A stretch of 35,320 nt of DNA from a virus: positions 1-35,320 of IMG/VR virus record IMGVR_UViG_3300011115_000089. One strand, 5' to 3'. A model generated the notes under the pieces. That model saw nothing but the letters and a program-made list of their open reading frames with translations, had not been told where the DNA came from and made no database searches. Below are positions 14,475 to 20,849 of the stretch, in pieces; position 1 is the stretch's first letter; every line of letters begins with the position of its first letter. Made by a program: the position numbers and the translations under genes.

Positions 14475-14502
14475 TTGTCAGACTTCACAATTGTGATATA
14501 GT
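14475..14502 (+). promoter_or_regulatory. Rightward early promoter with operator
   Basis: TTGTCA (14475-14480), a 16-base spacer and TATAGT (14497-14502) preceded by TGA, an extended -10. The spacer contains the perfect 12-base palindrome TCACAATTGTGA (14485-14496), which abuts the -10 exactly as in the leftward promoter. It faces the early operon that begins at 14547, so a Cro-like protein bound here would shut off that operon. Confidence 0.75.
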
Positions 14503-14546
14503 TCACCCATGCCCTGAACTTCTCGGGGTCTTTTAAAGGAAACAAA

Positions 14547-14732
14547 ATGAAAAACGCAAACGCAATGACTTACAACGAATTCAAGATTGCTTACACAGCA
14601 GCCTTCAATCGCGCCATGTCCTACAAGCCATCCGAGTGCGGCTCTGTGGTGTACGCAGAAAAAATGGCCAACCTTGCCGACGCTTACCCAGAGTTTGCAG
14701 AACGCGCCGAAAACGAAACCCTTTCTGCATAA
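14547..14732 (+). CDS. First early gene, small protein, unknown
   Basis: 61 residues: MKNANAMTYNEFKIAYTAAF, then NRAMSYKPSECGSVVYAEKM and ANLADAYPEFAERAENETLS. AAAGGA lies 7 bases before the ATG. It is the promoter-proximal gene of the rightward operon and is followed by a hairpin that could stop part of transcription, so it is likely the most abundant early product. It is acidic and helical. Early takeover or antirepressor-type roles are possible but nothing in the sequence names one. Confidence 0.75.
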   Translation: MKNANAMTYNEFKIAYTAAFNRAMSYKPSECGSVVYAEKMANLADAYPEFAERAENETLSA

Positions 14733-14739
14733 ACCAAAC

Positions 14740-14758
14740 GGGGCTTTGGCCCCTCTTT
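14740..14758 (+). terminator. Intercistronic attenuator after first early gene
   Basis: GGGGC (14740-14744), loop TTTG, GCCCC (14749-14753), then TCTTT. Five GC pairs and a short broken T-run suggest partial termination or 3'-end protection of the first early message rather than a full stop, since the next gene starts at 14769 with its ribosome site (TAGGAG) just past the stem. Confidence 0.6.
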
Positions 14759-14768
14759 AGGAGTCAAC

Positions 14769-14981
14769 ATGAAAGACATAGCACTACTTCAGGCAGAGTA
14801 CGAAGAAGCCCTCCACCAAGGCTTAATCACTCCCGCAATGATGGCAGAAACAATCAACATCTGCGAATTCTCACTTTACGCCCATTTCCGTCCTGTGCAT
14901 ACCTGGATGCACACCGACTTAGGCGACATTCACCACGAAATACACAACGCAATTGGTTGCGCTGAAGGAGTAACAGCATGA
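14769..14981 (+). CDS. Small early protein, unknown
   Basis: 70 residues: MKDIALLQAEYEEALHQGLI, then TPAMMAETINICEFSLYAHF and five histidines in the second half (HTWMHTDLGDIHHEIH). TAGGAG precedes the ATG. Its stop overlaps the next start as ATGA. The His cluster could hold a metal ion, but no known motif is complete. Function unknown. Confidence 0.72.
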   Translation: MKDIALLQAEYEEALHQGLITPAMMAETINICEFSLYAHFRPVHTWMHTDLGDIHHEIHNAIGCAEGVTA

Positions 14982-15061
14982 ACAAGTACAAAGATTACAC
15001 ACTGGCAGTTTTTATCGGCATTTCCCTTGCATGGGTTTTAGTTTACGGATGGGCACTATGA
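14978..15061 (+). CDS. Very small single-span membrane protein
   Basis: 27 residues: MNKYKDYTLAVFIGISLAWV followed by LVYGWAL. A short charged start leads into one hydrophobic span, TLAVFIGISLAWVLVYGWAL. The ATG overlaps the previous stop (ATGA) and its own stop overlaps the ERF gene start (ATGA), so it is exactly placed between two coupled genes, with GAAGGAG upstream. That placement supports a real gene despite its size. It may alter the host membrane early in infection; unproven. Confidence 0.6.
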   Translation: MNKYKDYTLAVFIGISLAWVLVYGWAL

Positions 15062-15672
15062 AAGTTTACAAAGCAATTAACGCCGTTCAGTCTGAACTGG
15101 CAATCCTTGGCATCACAAAGAACCGCCGCAATAGCCAAGGCAGCGGTTACAACTTTCGCGGTATAGATGACGTTTACAACGCCATTGCGCCCTTGTTGTC
15201 CAAGCACGGATTGTGCATTTTGCCTCGCGTCTTATCGCGTGATTGCATTGAGCGCATCAGCAAATCAGGCGGCGGCTTGTTCTATGTAACCGTAGACGCT
15301 GAGTTTGATTTTGTATCCGCAGAAGATGGCAGCAAGCATACGGTTAAAACGTTTGGCGAGGCTATGGATAGCGGCGACAAGGCCACCAACAAGGCAATGT
15401 CAGCGGCATACAAATACGCTTGCTTTCAAGCCTTTAGCATTCCCACAGAAGCCGACAACGATGCTGATGCCCACACGCATGAACTTCAGAAATCGGAACC
15501 TAACGTAAATGCCATTGAGGAACTGTTAGTAAAAATGGCGACTTGCGCGACCATAGATGAATTAAAACTTGCCTACAACGGGGCTTATGCCTGTTGCGAT
15601 GGCGACCAGGTGTATCAAGCCAAAGTAATTGCAGTCAAAAACAAACGTTTAAAGGAATTAAAAAATGTCTGA
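15058..15672 (+). CDS. erf: ERF-family single-strand annealing protein
   Basis: 204 residues from the ATG at 15058, selected because it overlaps the preceding stop (ATGA). MKVYKAINAVQSELAILGIT, GYNFRGIDDVYNAIAPLL and GEAMDSGDKATNKAMSAAYK are the three signature blocks of the ERF superfamily, typified by P22 Erf. It anneals complementary single strands and circularises or recombines phage genomes, as needed by a terminally redundant phage without an integrase. The C-terminal 60 residues vary and are charged. Partners here are the YqaJ exonuclease and SSB-like protein downstream. Confidence 0.93.
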   Translation: MKVYKAINAVQSELAILGITKNRRNSQGSGYNFRGIDDVYNAIAPLLSKHGLCILPRVLSRDCIERISKSGGGLFYVTVDAEFDFVSAEDGSKHTVKTFGEAMDSGDKATNKAMSAAYKYACFQAFSIPTEADNDADAHTHELQKSEPNVNAIEELLVKMATCATIDELKLAYNGAYACCDGDQVYQAKVIAVKNKRLKELKNV

Positions 15673-15910
15673 TGATATTGAAATAAGGGCTTATCAGGCT
15701 TTGGTGCGCGAAGTGGACAACGAAATCAAAGAAGTGGAGGCTCGGTATGACAAAGAGTTTTCACGGGTTTGTATGCTTGTCCATGTTATTGCACAGACAG
15801 TTCCAAACCCTAAGTTAGTCATTCAAGAAGTACAAGATCGCTTAAGAAAAGATGGTGACACTGACAATAACTTAGTTCAGTTCTACCGCGAAAACTACGA
15901 ATTGGTGTAA
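15665..15910 (+). CDS. Small charged protein, unknown
   Basis: 81 residues: MSDDIEIRAYQALVREVDNE, then IKEVEARYDKEFSRVCMLVH. The first half is a likely coiled coil and the second half is hydrophilic (VQDRLRKDGDTDNNLVQFYR). It overlaps the end of the ERF gene by 8 bases. It may be an accessory to recombination because of its place between ERF and the exonuclease; no recognised domain. Confidence 0.7.
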   Translation: MSDDIEIRAYQALVREVDNEIKEVEARYDKEFSRVCMLVHVIAQTVPNPKLVIQEVQDRLRKDGDTDNNLVQFYRENYELV

Positions 15911-15912
15911 TC

Positions 15913-16080
15913 ATGCTTAAACAAGTAAAACCTTCTTCCACCGAACCAACTTATTACGTTTGCACAAATTGCAACTGGGCTTGGCAATCATTGCAAGAGG
16001 CAAATAAACATTCCTGCAATGGAAGCCCACCACCACAACCCGCATTTCAATCATTTACAGGAAACAAAAATGTCGCTTGA
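15913..16080 (+). CDS. Small zinc-finger-like protein
   Basis: 55 residues: MLKQVKPSSTEPTYYVCTNC, then NWAWQSLQEANKHSCNGSPP. CxxC at 17-20 and H...C at about 34-36 form a C2HC-type knuckle in which WAWQ and LQEANKH fit the strand and helix of a classical finger. It starts 2 bases after the preceding stop and ends 11 bases inside the exonuclease gene. Likely binds DNA or protein within the recombination block; not identified further. Confidence 0.62.
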   Translation: MLKQVKPSSTEPTYYVCTNCNWAWQSLQEANKHSCNGSPPPQPAFQSFTGNKNVA

Positions 16081-16723
16081 ACTACCTAACACTTGGCCTG
16101 GCTTGATTGAACAAGGCACGGACGATTGGTTTACTGTCCGTCTGGGCAAGGTAACCGCCTCACGGGTTGCTGATCTGATGGCAAAGACCAAAAGCGGTTA
16201 CTCCACTAGCCGCGACAACTACATGGCTCAACTGGTTTGCGAACGCCTCACCCAAACCAAAGGCGATTCGTTTACCAGCACCGCGATGGAATGGGGCACA
16301 ACTCAAGAGCCATTTGCCCGTGCAGCGTATGAGGCCAAAACGGGCGCAATGGTTGAGGAAGTAGGCTTTGTACCCCACCCAACAATTGAGTGGGCTGGTG
16401 CCTCTCCTGATGGCCTTGTCGGGGACGATGGGCTAGTAGAAATCAAATGCCCAAATACGGCGACCATGATCGACACATTGCTAACCGGCAAAGTGCCTTC
16501 CAAGTACAACACGCAAATGCAATTCCAAATGGCTTGCACAGGACGCGCTTATTGCGATTACGTTGTATTCGACCCCAGGATGCCCGCTAAAGCCCAATTG
16601 TTTATTAAACGGGTTAACCGCGACAACGCATTTATCAGGGAAATGGAAGGGGAAATCATTAACTTTTTATCAGAAGTAAACGTTCAAATTCAACAACTTA
16701 ACGCAATCATCGAAAGTAATTAA
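16070..16723 (+). CDS. YqaJ-family 5'-3' exonuclease
   Basis: 217 residues from the ATG at 16070 (CAGGAAAC upstream); longer in-frame starts would overlap the finger gene further. QGTDDWFTVRLGKVTASRVA is the diagnostic first motif; GASPDGLV and GLVEIKCP carry the Asp and Glu-x-Lys of the PD-(D/E)XK site (about residues 125-145); TQMQFQMACTG is the following helix with conserved Gln residues. It resects double-stranded ends as lambda Exo does, providing single strands for the ERF protein. The active site appears complete. Confidence 0.92.
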   Translation: MSLELPNTWPGLIEQGTDDWFTVRLGKVTASRVADLMAKTKSGYSTSRDNYMAQLVCERLTQTKGDSFTSTAMEWGTTQEPFARAAYEAKTGAMVEEVGFVPHPTIEWAGASPDGLVGDDGLVEIKCPNTATMIDTLLTGKVPSKYNTQMQFQMACTGRAYCDYVVFDPRMPAKAQLFIKRVNRDNAFIREMEGEIINFLSEVNVQIQQLNAIIESN

Positions 16724-16725
16724 TC

Positions 16726-16959
16726 ATGGCAATCACTAAAGAAATTTCCTGCGTAGTCGGGACGTACACAAACAAGGACGGACAACAAAAGAACCGTTAC
16801 CAGCGTATTGGGTCAATCATCAACACCAAGAACGGGGAAATGCTCAAGCTGGACGTTGTTCCATTAATGGATGGCGGCTGGTCAGGCTGGGCGTATCTTA
16901 ACGAACCCAAAGAAAAATTTAAAGGATTGCCAAATGATGACTTTGACACACCATTTTGA
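16726..16959 (+). CDS. Small SSB-like protein
   Basis: 77 residues. CVVGTYTNKDGQQKNRYQRI followed by GSIINTKNGEMLKLDVVPL has the short, strand-turn-strand rhythm of a minimal OB fold, and the end GLPNDDFDTPF resembles the acidic SSB tip (DDDIPF) that recruits repair enzymes. It starts 2 bases after the exonuclease gene. Lying in an ERF-exonuclease block, it most likely coats phage single-stranded DNA. Bacterial SSB is about 180 residues, so this is a reduced form. Fold is inferred, not proven. Confidence 0.62.
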   Translation: MAITKEISCVVGTYTNKDGQQKNRYQRIGSIINTKNGEMLKLDVVPLMDGGWSGWAYLNEPKEKFKGLPNDDFDTPF

Positions 16960-17245
16960 GCATCCACGCGCTCGAAACACCGACCCTCTAACCAGTTGGC
17001 AAGCCGCAGGGTCGGCAAAAGAACTTGCAAAGCATCACGCAAAAATTATTGTGGAATGCTTGAAAACATACGGGCCATTGGGAAAGGACGGAATTTCCCG
17101 CTTTACCAATCTTGAGCCGCATCAAATTGGCAAGCGCTTGCCCGAATTGGAGCGCGAAGGGCTTGTTGGGTTAACTGGCAACACCGTTAAATCAAACACT
17201 AACCGCATGGAAAGGGAATGGTATGCGATTTCTGAAATTTTTTAA
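16934..17245 (+). CDS. Winged-helix DNA-binding protein
   Basis: 103 residues from the ATG at 16934, overlapping the SSB-like gene by 26 bases. RARNTDPLTSWQAAGSAKEL is a frequent N-terminal signature of small phage regulators, and GPLGKDGISRFTNLEPHQIG, then KRLPELEREGLV form a winged helix-turn-helix, with GNTVKSNTNRMEREW as the wing. It may regulate later genes or act at replication sites. An in-frame earlier ATG at 16871 is less likely because of the long overlap. Confidence 0.75.
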   Translation: MMTLTHHFEHPRARNTDPLTSWQAAGSAKELAKHHAKIIVECLKTYGPLGKDGISRFTNLEPHQIGKRLPELEREGLVGLTGNTVKSNTNRMEREWYAISEIF

Positions 17246-17420
17246 AGACTACTGGAGAGACTTGACCCCTTTGGAAGTCATCACCCATTCTTTGGCCCAG
17301 GCGCATCTTGAGAGGCTTGAATCAGAGAACGCCACCGAGTACGCAAAGGCTTGCCTCCAACTCAGCCTAGCCCGTATTGAGCGCCTTAACGAACGCATGA
17401 AGGAATACAAACGTGACTGA
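17223..17420 (+). CDS. Small helical protein, unknown
   Basis: 65 residues: MRFLKFFKDYWRDLTPLEVI, then THSLAQAHLERLESENATEY and AKACLQLSLARIERLNERMK. The amphipathic start followed by a long Leu/Glu/Arg helix suggests a coiled-coil or membrane-peripheral protein. It overlaps the winged-helix gene by 23 bases and the following gene by 8. No domain recognised. Confidence 0.65.
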   Translation: MRFLKFFKDYWRDLTPLEVITHSLAQAHLERLESENATEYAKACLQLSLARIERLNERMKEYKRD

Positions 17421-17583
17421 AGCAGACAAAAAATACATGGAATCTAAGCAAAAGGATTGGGAGTTTGATGAGCCCGAGCCCAGCGACTACGCGCAGTTTG
17501 TGCAGCAGGTCAAGGGCTTGATCGTGTGGGTGATTTTTGTGGTGGGGCTGTCCATGATTTTTGCAGCGGTGGTGATGAAATGA
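17413..17583 (+). CDS. Small tail-anchored membrane protein
   Basis: 56 residues with a GTG start: VTEADKKYMESKQKDWEFDE, then a charged stem and the hydrophobic span LIVWVIFVVGLSMIFAAVVM near the C-terminus. The GTG overlaps the preceding gene and the stop overlaps the next ATG (ATGA). Topology would place the charged part in the cytoplasm. It may be an exclusion-type or host-modifying protein; unknown. It is too short for many gene callers. Confidence 0.6.
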   Translation: MTEADKKYMESKQKDWEFDEPEPSDYAQFVQQVKGLIVWVIFVVGLSMIFAAVVMK

Positions 17584-17879
17584 ATCAACCACATAAACAC
17601 GCAGCCCTTATCAAAGCATGGGCAGACGGCGCTGAAATTCAATATTTGCATTCAGAAACAGGGTATCCAGATTGGATAACAATTAGCTCACCTTCTTGGG
17701 ATGGGCAGGGTGAATACCGCATCAAGCCGAAGCCACCGAAGCCTGATGTTGTTAGGTATGTTTGTGCCGCCACTGAAGGCATGGGGCCAGTCATTGAAAA
17801 AAAATGGTGGGCAGACAACCTCAAGCTCACTTTCGATGGCGACACAGGCAAACTCAAAGCAGCGGAGGTGCTTAAATGA
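17580..17879 (+). CDS. Conserved-type small phage protein, unknown
   Basis: 99 residues from the ATG at 17580 (ATGA overlap). MNQPHKHAALIKAWADGAEI, then DWITISSPSWDGQGEYRIKP. The pattern of W-x-x-G-x-x-I, a Trp before a Pro, and a closing YRIKP is seen in small phage proteins of unknown role in early operons. The C-terminal half has WWADNLKLTFDGDTGKL. No enzymatic motif. Confidence 0.72.
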   Translation: MNQPHKHAALIKAWADGAEIQYLHSETGYPDWITISSPSWDGQGEYRIKPKPPKPDVVRYVCAATEGMGPVIEKKWWADNLKLTFDGDTGKLKAAEVLK

Positions 17880-18100
17880 GCGATATGACAGATTGGTTTC
17901 CGCCGCACATCAAGCCGGTGCGCGAAGGTGTGTACGAAGTTAAATTTACAAATAGACAAAAAAAGGATGCACCCATGTACGCTACATGGAATGGGCGATG
18001 GTCTTGTTGGTCACACTACAAAGACGATTTGTATCACACACGATTTCTTGAAGCAGTGCAAAACAAATGCTGGCGCGGGTTTACTAAGGAGCAAACATGA
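17876..18100 (+). CDS. Small Trp-rich protein, unknown
   Basis: 74 residues: MSDMTDWFPPHIKPVREGVY, then EVKFTNRQKKDAPMYATWNG. WFPPHIKPVREGVYEV and a WNGRWSCWS turn give a small beta-sandwich-like pattern that recurs in phage early proteins of unknown role. It is joined to both neighbours by ATGA-type overlaps. Confidence 0.7.
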   Translation: MSDMTDWFPPHIKPVREGVYEVKFTNRQKKDAPMYATWNGRWSCWSHYKDDLYHTRFLEAVQNKCWRGFTKEQT

Positions 18101-18681
18101 CAGGCTACGAAAGCAAACGCGCTGCGGCGCAGGACAAGCTGGAGCCATGGGACAACGAAGCGTTTAGCAATTGGTGGGACGCTGACTACGACGACAGAAC
18201 TAACCCCTACGAGAAAGACAGCTTTGCATATTGGGCTTGGGCAGGATGGCAAGCAGCCTTGGCACAGCCAGCGCAGAAATGCCCTAACATAAAAAACTGT
18301 GGTGGGGCGTGTTTCCAATGCGAGTATTTCAACGCAGAGAAAGGTGAAATGGAATACCCCGTAGTACAACCAGCGCAGGAGCCTGTGGCTACGCTGTTTG
18401 GCACCTTGCCTGTTTACGACAACACCCCAGCACTCCCGGCGCAAGAGCCTGTGGCGTGGCTATGTAGCCCAGACGAAAACGGCTTATTTGAGTTACCAAC
18501 AACTCACAAGGCTTGCAAAGATTGTTTTCCTGTCTACACCACCTTACCGCAGCCAGCGCAAGAGCGTGAAGCATTGAAATTAGCGCTTGAAGTGTTGGAA
18601 AATTTGCCTGGATTTCGGGCAGATATTGACAATGCCATAACCGTTATCAAAGACGTTTTGGAGAAAACACATGAAAATTGA
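18097..18681 (+). CDS. Protein with internal PAQEPVA repeats, unknown
   Basis: 194 residues. An N-terminal helical, Trp-rich part (EPWDNEAFSNWWDADY; AYWAWAGWQAALAQ) is followed by three or four units built on PAQ(E/K)PVA (about residues 56-155), with CxxC-like cysteines (CPNIKNCGGACFQCEY) between them, and a helical end. Neighbouring copies are similar at DNA level (cagcgcaggagcctgtggct at about 18371 and ggcgcaagagcctgtggcgt at about 18438), consistent with expansion by slippage or recombination. Such modular proteins vary among phages; role unknown. Confidence 0.72.
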   Translation: MTGYESKRAAAQDKLEPWDNEAFSNWWDADYDDRTNPYEKDSFAYWAWAGWQAALAQPAQKCPNIKNCGGACFQCEYFNAEKGEMEYPVVQPAQEPVATLFGTLPVYDNTPALPAQEPVAWLCSPDENGLFELPTTHKACKDCFPVYTTLPQPAQEREALKLALEVLENLPGFRADIDNAITVIKDVLEKTHEN

Positions 18682-18847
18682 AGTAATAAAAGACTACGCC
18701 CTGCCTTGTATGCAAGCAGAAAAGTGTTTAAAAGACGCGCACCAGTTCATGCTTGCCAATCAGCCAATCAAAGCAATGGAGGCGGGAGTAATTGCGATTA
18801 ACCACATCCACGATATGCTGGATGCCATAGAAGAATCACAAAAATGA
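18671..18847 (+). CDS. Small helical protein, unknown
   Basis: 58 residues: MKIEVIKDYALPCMQAEKCL, then KDAHQFMLANQPIKAMEAGV and IAINHIHDMLDAIEESQK. It looks like a two-helix bundle. It overlaps the preceding gene by 11 bases and the following start by 4 (ATGA). It is below usual length cut-offs but clearly part of the coupled series. Confidence 0.65.
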   Translation: MKIEVIKDYALPCMQAEKCLKDAHQFMLANQPIKAMEAGVIAINHIHDMLDAIEESQK

Positions 18848-19074
18848 GGGCAATGACAGAACGAATTAGGCCCATCCTTGTTCAGTATGAGGAAGGCTTA
18901 ACCGCACGACACATAGCGGCATTGCTTGGCGTTCCTGCCGATGCGGTAAAACGATCTATAAGCACTATGGCAGACGTTTACATTGATAGATGGACATCAC
19001 ACACCGATGGCGGTATGTACGTCCCTGTTTACGTCAAAGTAGAAGTGCCCGAGGATTGCCCTAAACCATTATGA
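18844..19074 (+). CDS. Helix-turn-helix protein, last early gene
   Basis: 76 residues. RIRPILVQYEEGLTARHIAA, then LLGVPADAVKRSISTM is a helix-turn-helix with a following basic helix, and WTSHTDGGMYVPVYVKVEV would form a wing. As the terminal gene of the early operon it is a candidate late-gene activator or other regulator. Its end overlaps the 3' end of the lysozyme gene by 6 bases, head-on, with no terminator seen between them, so transcripts from both sides may run into each other. Confidence 0.68.
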   Translation: MRAMTERIRPILVQYEEGLTARHIAALLGVPADAVKRSISTMADVYIDRWTSHTDGGMYVPVYVKVEVPEDCPKPL

Positions 19075-19545
19075 AAGGAACACGGCGCGTTCATCTTTGC
19101 GCCTGTTCTGCAATCCTTTCAATGGCTTACCGCCTGCCATGCAATACTTTAGTAGTTCATCCGCAGCGCCTTCAATATCGCCGCGAATAACTTTTTGCCT
19201 AAACGTGCTGCGCTGAAGTGTTCCCAGGCCAACATTAAAAGCAAAAGAAACGCAAGCATCGAATTGGTTTTGGGTAAGTTGGACAGGGATAAATTGCTCA
19301 ACACCGCGCTCAAATCGGGCCAAATCAGATTTAAGTATTGCATTTACTTCCTCCATGCTGAATTGACGGTCATCCTCGGGCTTTAAAGGCACCAAATCGC
19401 GCTGATCTAATTTCATTGCACCCTGTGTAGGGTAAAGCACATGGCCTACGCCAATTGTCCATAGGCGGGCGGGGCAACGATACGCACGTTGGCGCACACC
19501 TTCATGGTGCTTAATCATTTCAATTGCTTTGTTTGAAACTTTCAT
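19069..19545 (-). CDS. Endolysin, GH24 lysozyme (T4/P22-like)
   Basis: 158 residues from the ATG at 19545, chosen for its ATGA overlap with the preceding gene. KHHEGVRQRAYRCPARLWTI, then GVGH fits the E-8-(D/C)-5-T catalytic spacing of the family, with Cys replacing Asp as in some P22- and P1-type enzymes. TQNQFDACVSFAFNVGLGTL and the Trp-less end GGKPLKGLQNRRKDERAVFL are typical. There is no signal peptide or anchor at the N-terminus, so it needs a holin to leave the cytoplasm. It cleaves peptidoglycan. Confidence 0.93.
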   Translation of the reverse strand: MKVSNKAIEMIKHHEGVRQRAYRCPARLWTIGVGHVLYPTQGAMKLDQRDLVPLKPEDDRQFSMEEVNAILKSDLARFERGVEQFIPVQLTQNQFDACVSFAFNVGLGTLQRSTFRQKVIRGDIEGAADELLKYCMAGGKPLKGLQNRRKDERAVFLS

Positions 19546-19697
19546 TTGCGTCTCACGGTTTGAACACAACCAACTTTGTATCCCAGATCACGCCATTCTT
19601 GAGCCGCTTTCTGACAGGCGGCCTCATACTCAAAGTACCCCACCGTAGTGACGTACTGCATATTAATGCCTGATATGAGTACAAGAGTCCAAATCAT
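19542..19697 (-). CDS. Small exported protein between holin and lysozyme
   Basis: 51 residues: MIWTLVLISGINMQYVTTVG, then YFEYEAACQKAAQEWRDLGY and KVGCVQTVRRK. A short hydrophobic N-terminus acts as a probable signal or anchor, and the rest has two cysteines in a helix-strand arrangement suited to the periplasm. It is joined by ATGA overlaps to both the holin-like gene and the lysozyme. Its place in the lysis cassette suggests an accessory (spanin-like or antiholin-like) role, though it has no lipobox and no coiled coil. Confidence 0.6.
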   Translation of the reverse strand: MIWTLVLISGINMQYVTTVGYFEYEAACQKAAQEWRDLGYKVGCVQTVRRK

Positions 19698-20209
19698 TTG
19701 CCAAAGGCTCTGCCCCCGAAATGAAACGCGATTATTGATGCAAACAAAGCCTGGGTGTTAGCGTCCCACAATTTTTCAGCCAGCACAGGGAATTGAACGC
19801 CGTTGTTGTATCCGTAGACAAACAATCCTACATCCACAAACACCAACAAGAAAAAGAAACCAAGAGTAATGAACGAACGAACGCCAGCGCGTAGGTTTTT
19901 CATCCATTGACTTGTTCCTTCATTCAAAGATTCATCATGTTGATAAATGGCATTCATCTCGGCAACTTGGGCGCTAACTAGGTTTTCGTTTGTTTTAGCC
20001 GTAGTCTCCATCTCAAGTTGGGCGCTATGGATTTGCTCTACACGTTCTTGAGCCTCGAACCCTGCTTTACGAAGTTCTAGTTCCCTTTCAATTTGCATTG
20101 CAGCCAATGCTAGTTCATGCTTCTTGTCGTTCCTGTCTTGAAAGAAATCAAGCAATTTGGGCAAACCGCCCATTAGAAAAGAAATGAGTGTAGAAAGAAT
20201 CGTAAGCAT
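19694..20209 (-). CDS. Putative holin, 3-TM (GTA-holin-like)
   Basis: 171 residues from the ATG at 20209, which overlaps the preceding stop. An N-terminal amphipathic/hydrophobic segment (MLTILSTLISFLMGGLPKLL) is followed by a long charged helix (DRNDKKHELALAAMQIEREL onward), then two hydrophobic segments: FITLGFFFLLVFVDVGLFVY and LFASIIAFHFGG. This organisation is that of the three-segment holin family found in gene-transfer agents and many phages. It would form the membrane lesion that lets lysozyme out. Family assignment by organisation. Confidence 0.7.
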   Translation of the reverse strand: MLTILSTLISFLMGGLPKLLDFFQDRNDKKHELALAAMQIERELELRKAGFEAQERVEQIHSAQLEMETTAKTNENLVSAQVAEMNAIYQHDESLNEGTSQWMKNLRAGVRSFITLGFFFLLVFVDVGLFVYGYNNGVQFPVLAEKLWDANTQALFASIIAFHFGGRAFGK

Positions 20210-20682
20210 TAATGTTTCTCCAAAAGCATAGTAAGCCACCAAAAGACAAGGCCCAAAACCAAAATCAAAATTGCACCGCCAAGCAGCCAATTGATGAACT
20301 CGTCCATCTCTTTTTTCTTGGCAGCGGCGTGTTTTTCGTCCAAGATTTCTTGCGACTTGCGGGTTTGAATGATGTTATTACGTTCAATCATCAATTGCTG
20401 CCACAAATCAGCATTGCCACTCATCACCATGTAGTTGTTCAGTTCTCGCTCAGCGTCTGCTAGTTGTTTGGCCTGCATAACAATTTCAAATGCCGCAGCG
20501 GTATCTGATTTTCCAAACGCCGATTTTGGATTTGATGCTGCTTTCTGTACAACATCCTTTGCCTCAAAGAACTTCATCATGTCGCCGGTAATGGCGTGAA
20601 TGTCTTTTCCTAAAGCAATGGCAGCCTTAACCCCCTTTACGGCGGCTTGCGCTGCTGCAAAGGCGGTTAGAGGATCAATCAT
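20206..20682 (-). CDS. Helical protein with C-terminal membrane span
   Basis: About 157 residues from the ATG at 20682 (ATGA overlap); the annotated stop is at about 20209. It begins MIDPLTAFAAAQAAVKGVKA with GKDIHAITGDMMKFFEAKDV, continues in long charged helices (AKQLADAERELNNYMVMSG; IQTRKSQEILDEKHAAAKKK), and ends in one span, WLLGGAILILVLGLVFWWLT. This type of protein often sits beside phage holins and may act as an antiholin, an i-spanin-like coiled-coil protein or a scaffold at the inner membrane. Undetermined. Confidence 0.65.
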
Positions 20683-20849
20683 TTCACATGACTTATAAAG
20701 GTAAAGATAACCCCTGCCATGCCAATCAGCATAGAACCAGCAGTATTCATTATGATTCGCTCCATGCGCTTGAGCCTGGCGTTGATCTGATCGTAACGCT
20801 CGGCACAAACGGCCTCATGCGAATTTAGGCGGGCTTCAGTTTCGGTCAT
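20679..20849 (-). CDS. Small XhlA-like membrane protein
   Basis: 56 residues: MTETEARLNSHEAVCAERYD, then QINARLKRMERIIMNTAGSM and LIGMAGVIFTFISHVK. A charged N-terminal coiled coil followed by one C-terminal span is the plan of XhlA-type haemolysin/holin-associated proteins. It overlaps the tail-collar gene stop and the next start by ATGA. It opens the lysis cassette; probably it modulates holin timing. Confidence 0.65.
   Translation of the reverse strand: MTETEARLNSHEAVCAERYDQINARLKRMERIIMNTAGSMLIGMAGVIFTFISHVK

Noticed and set aside
14294-14545. An 83-codon minus-strand frame running through the operator region
   Set aside because: It overlaps the promoters and the Cro-like gene in another frame; the 59-residue helix-turn-helix protein explains the locus.
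14503-14546. Leader hairpin (CCC...GGGG then TCTTTT) as an attenuator before the first early gene
   Set aside because: Only three to four pairs with a large loop; too weak to call.
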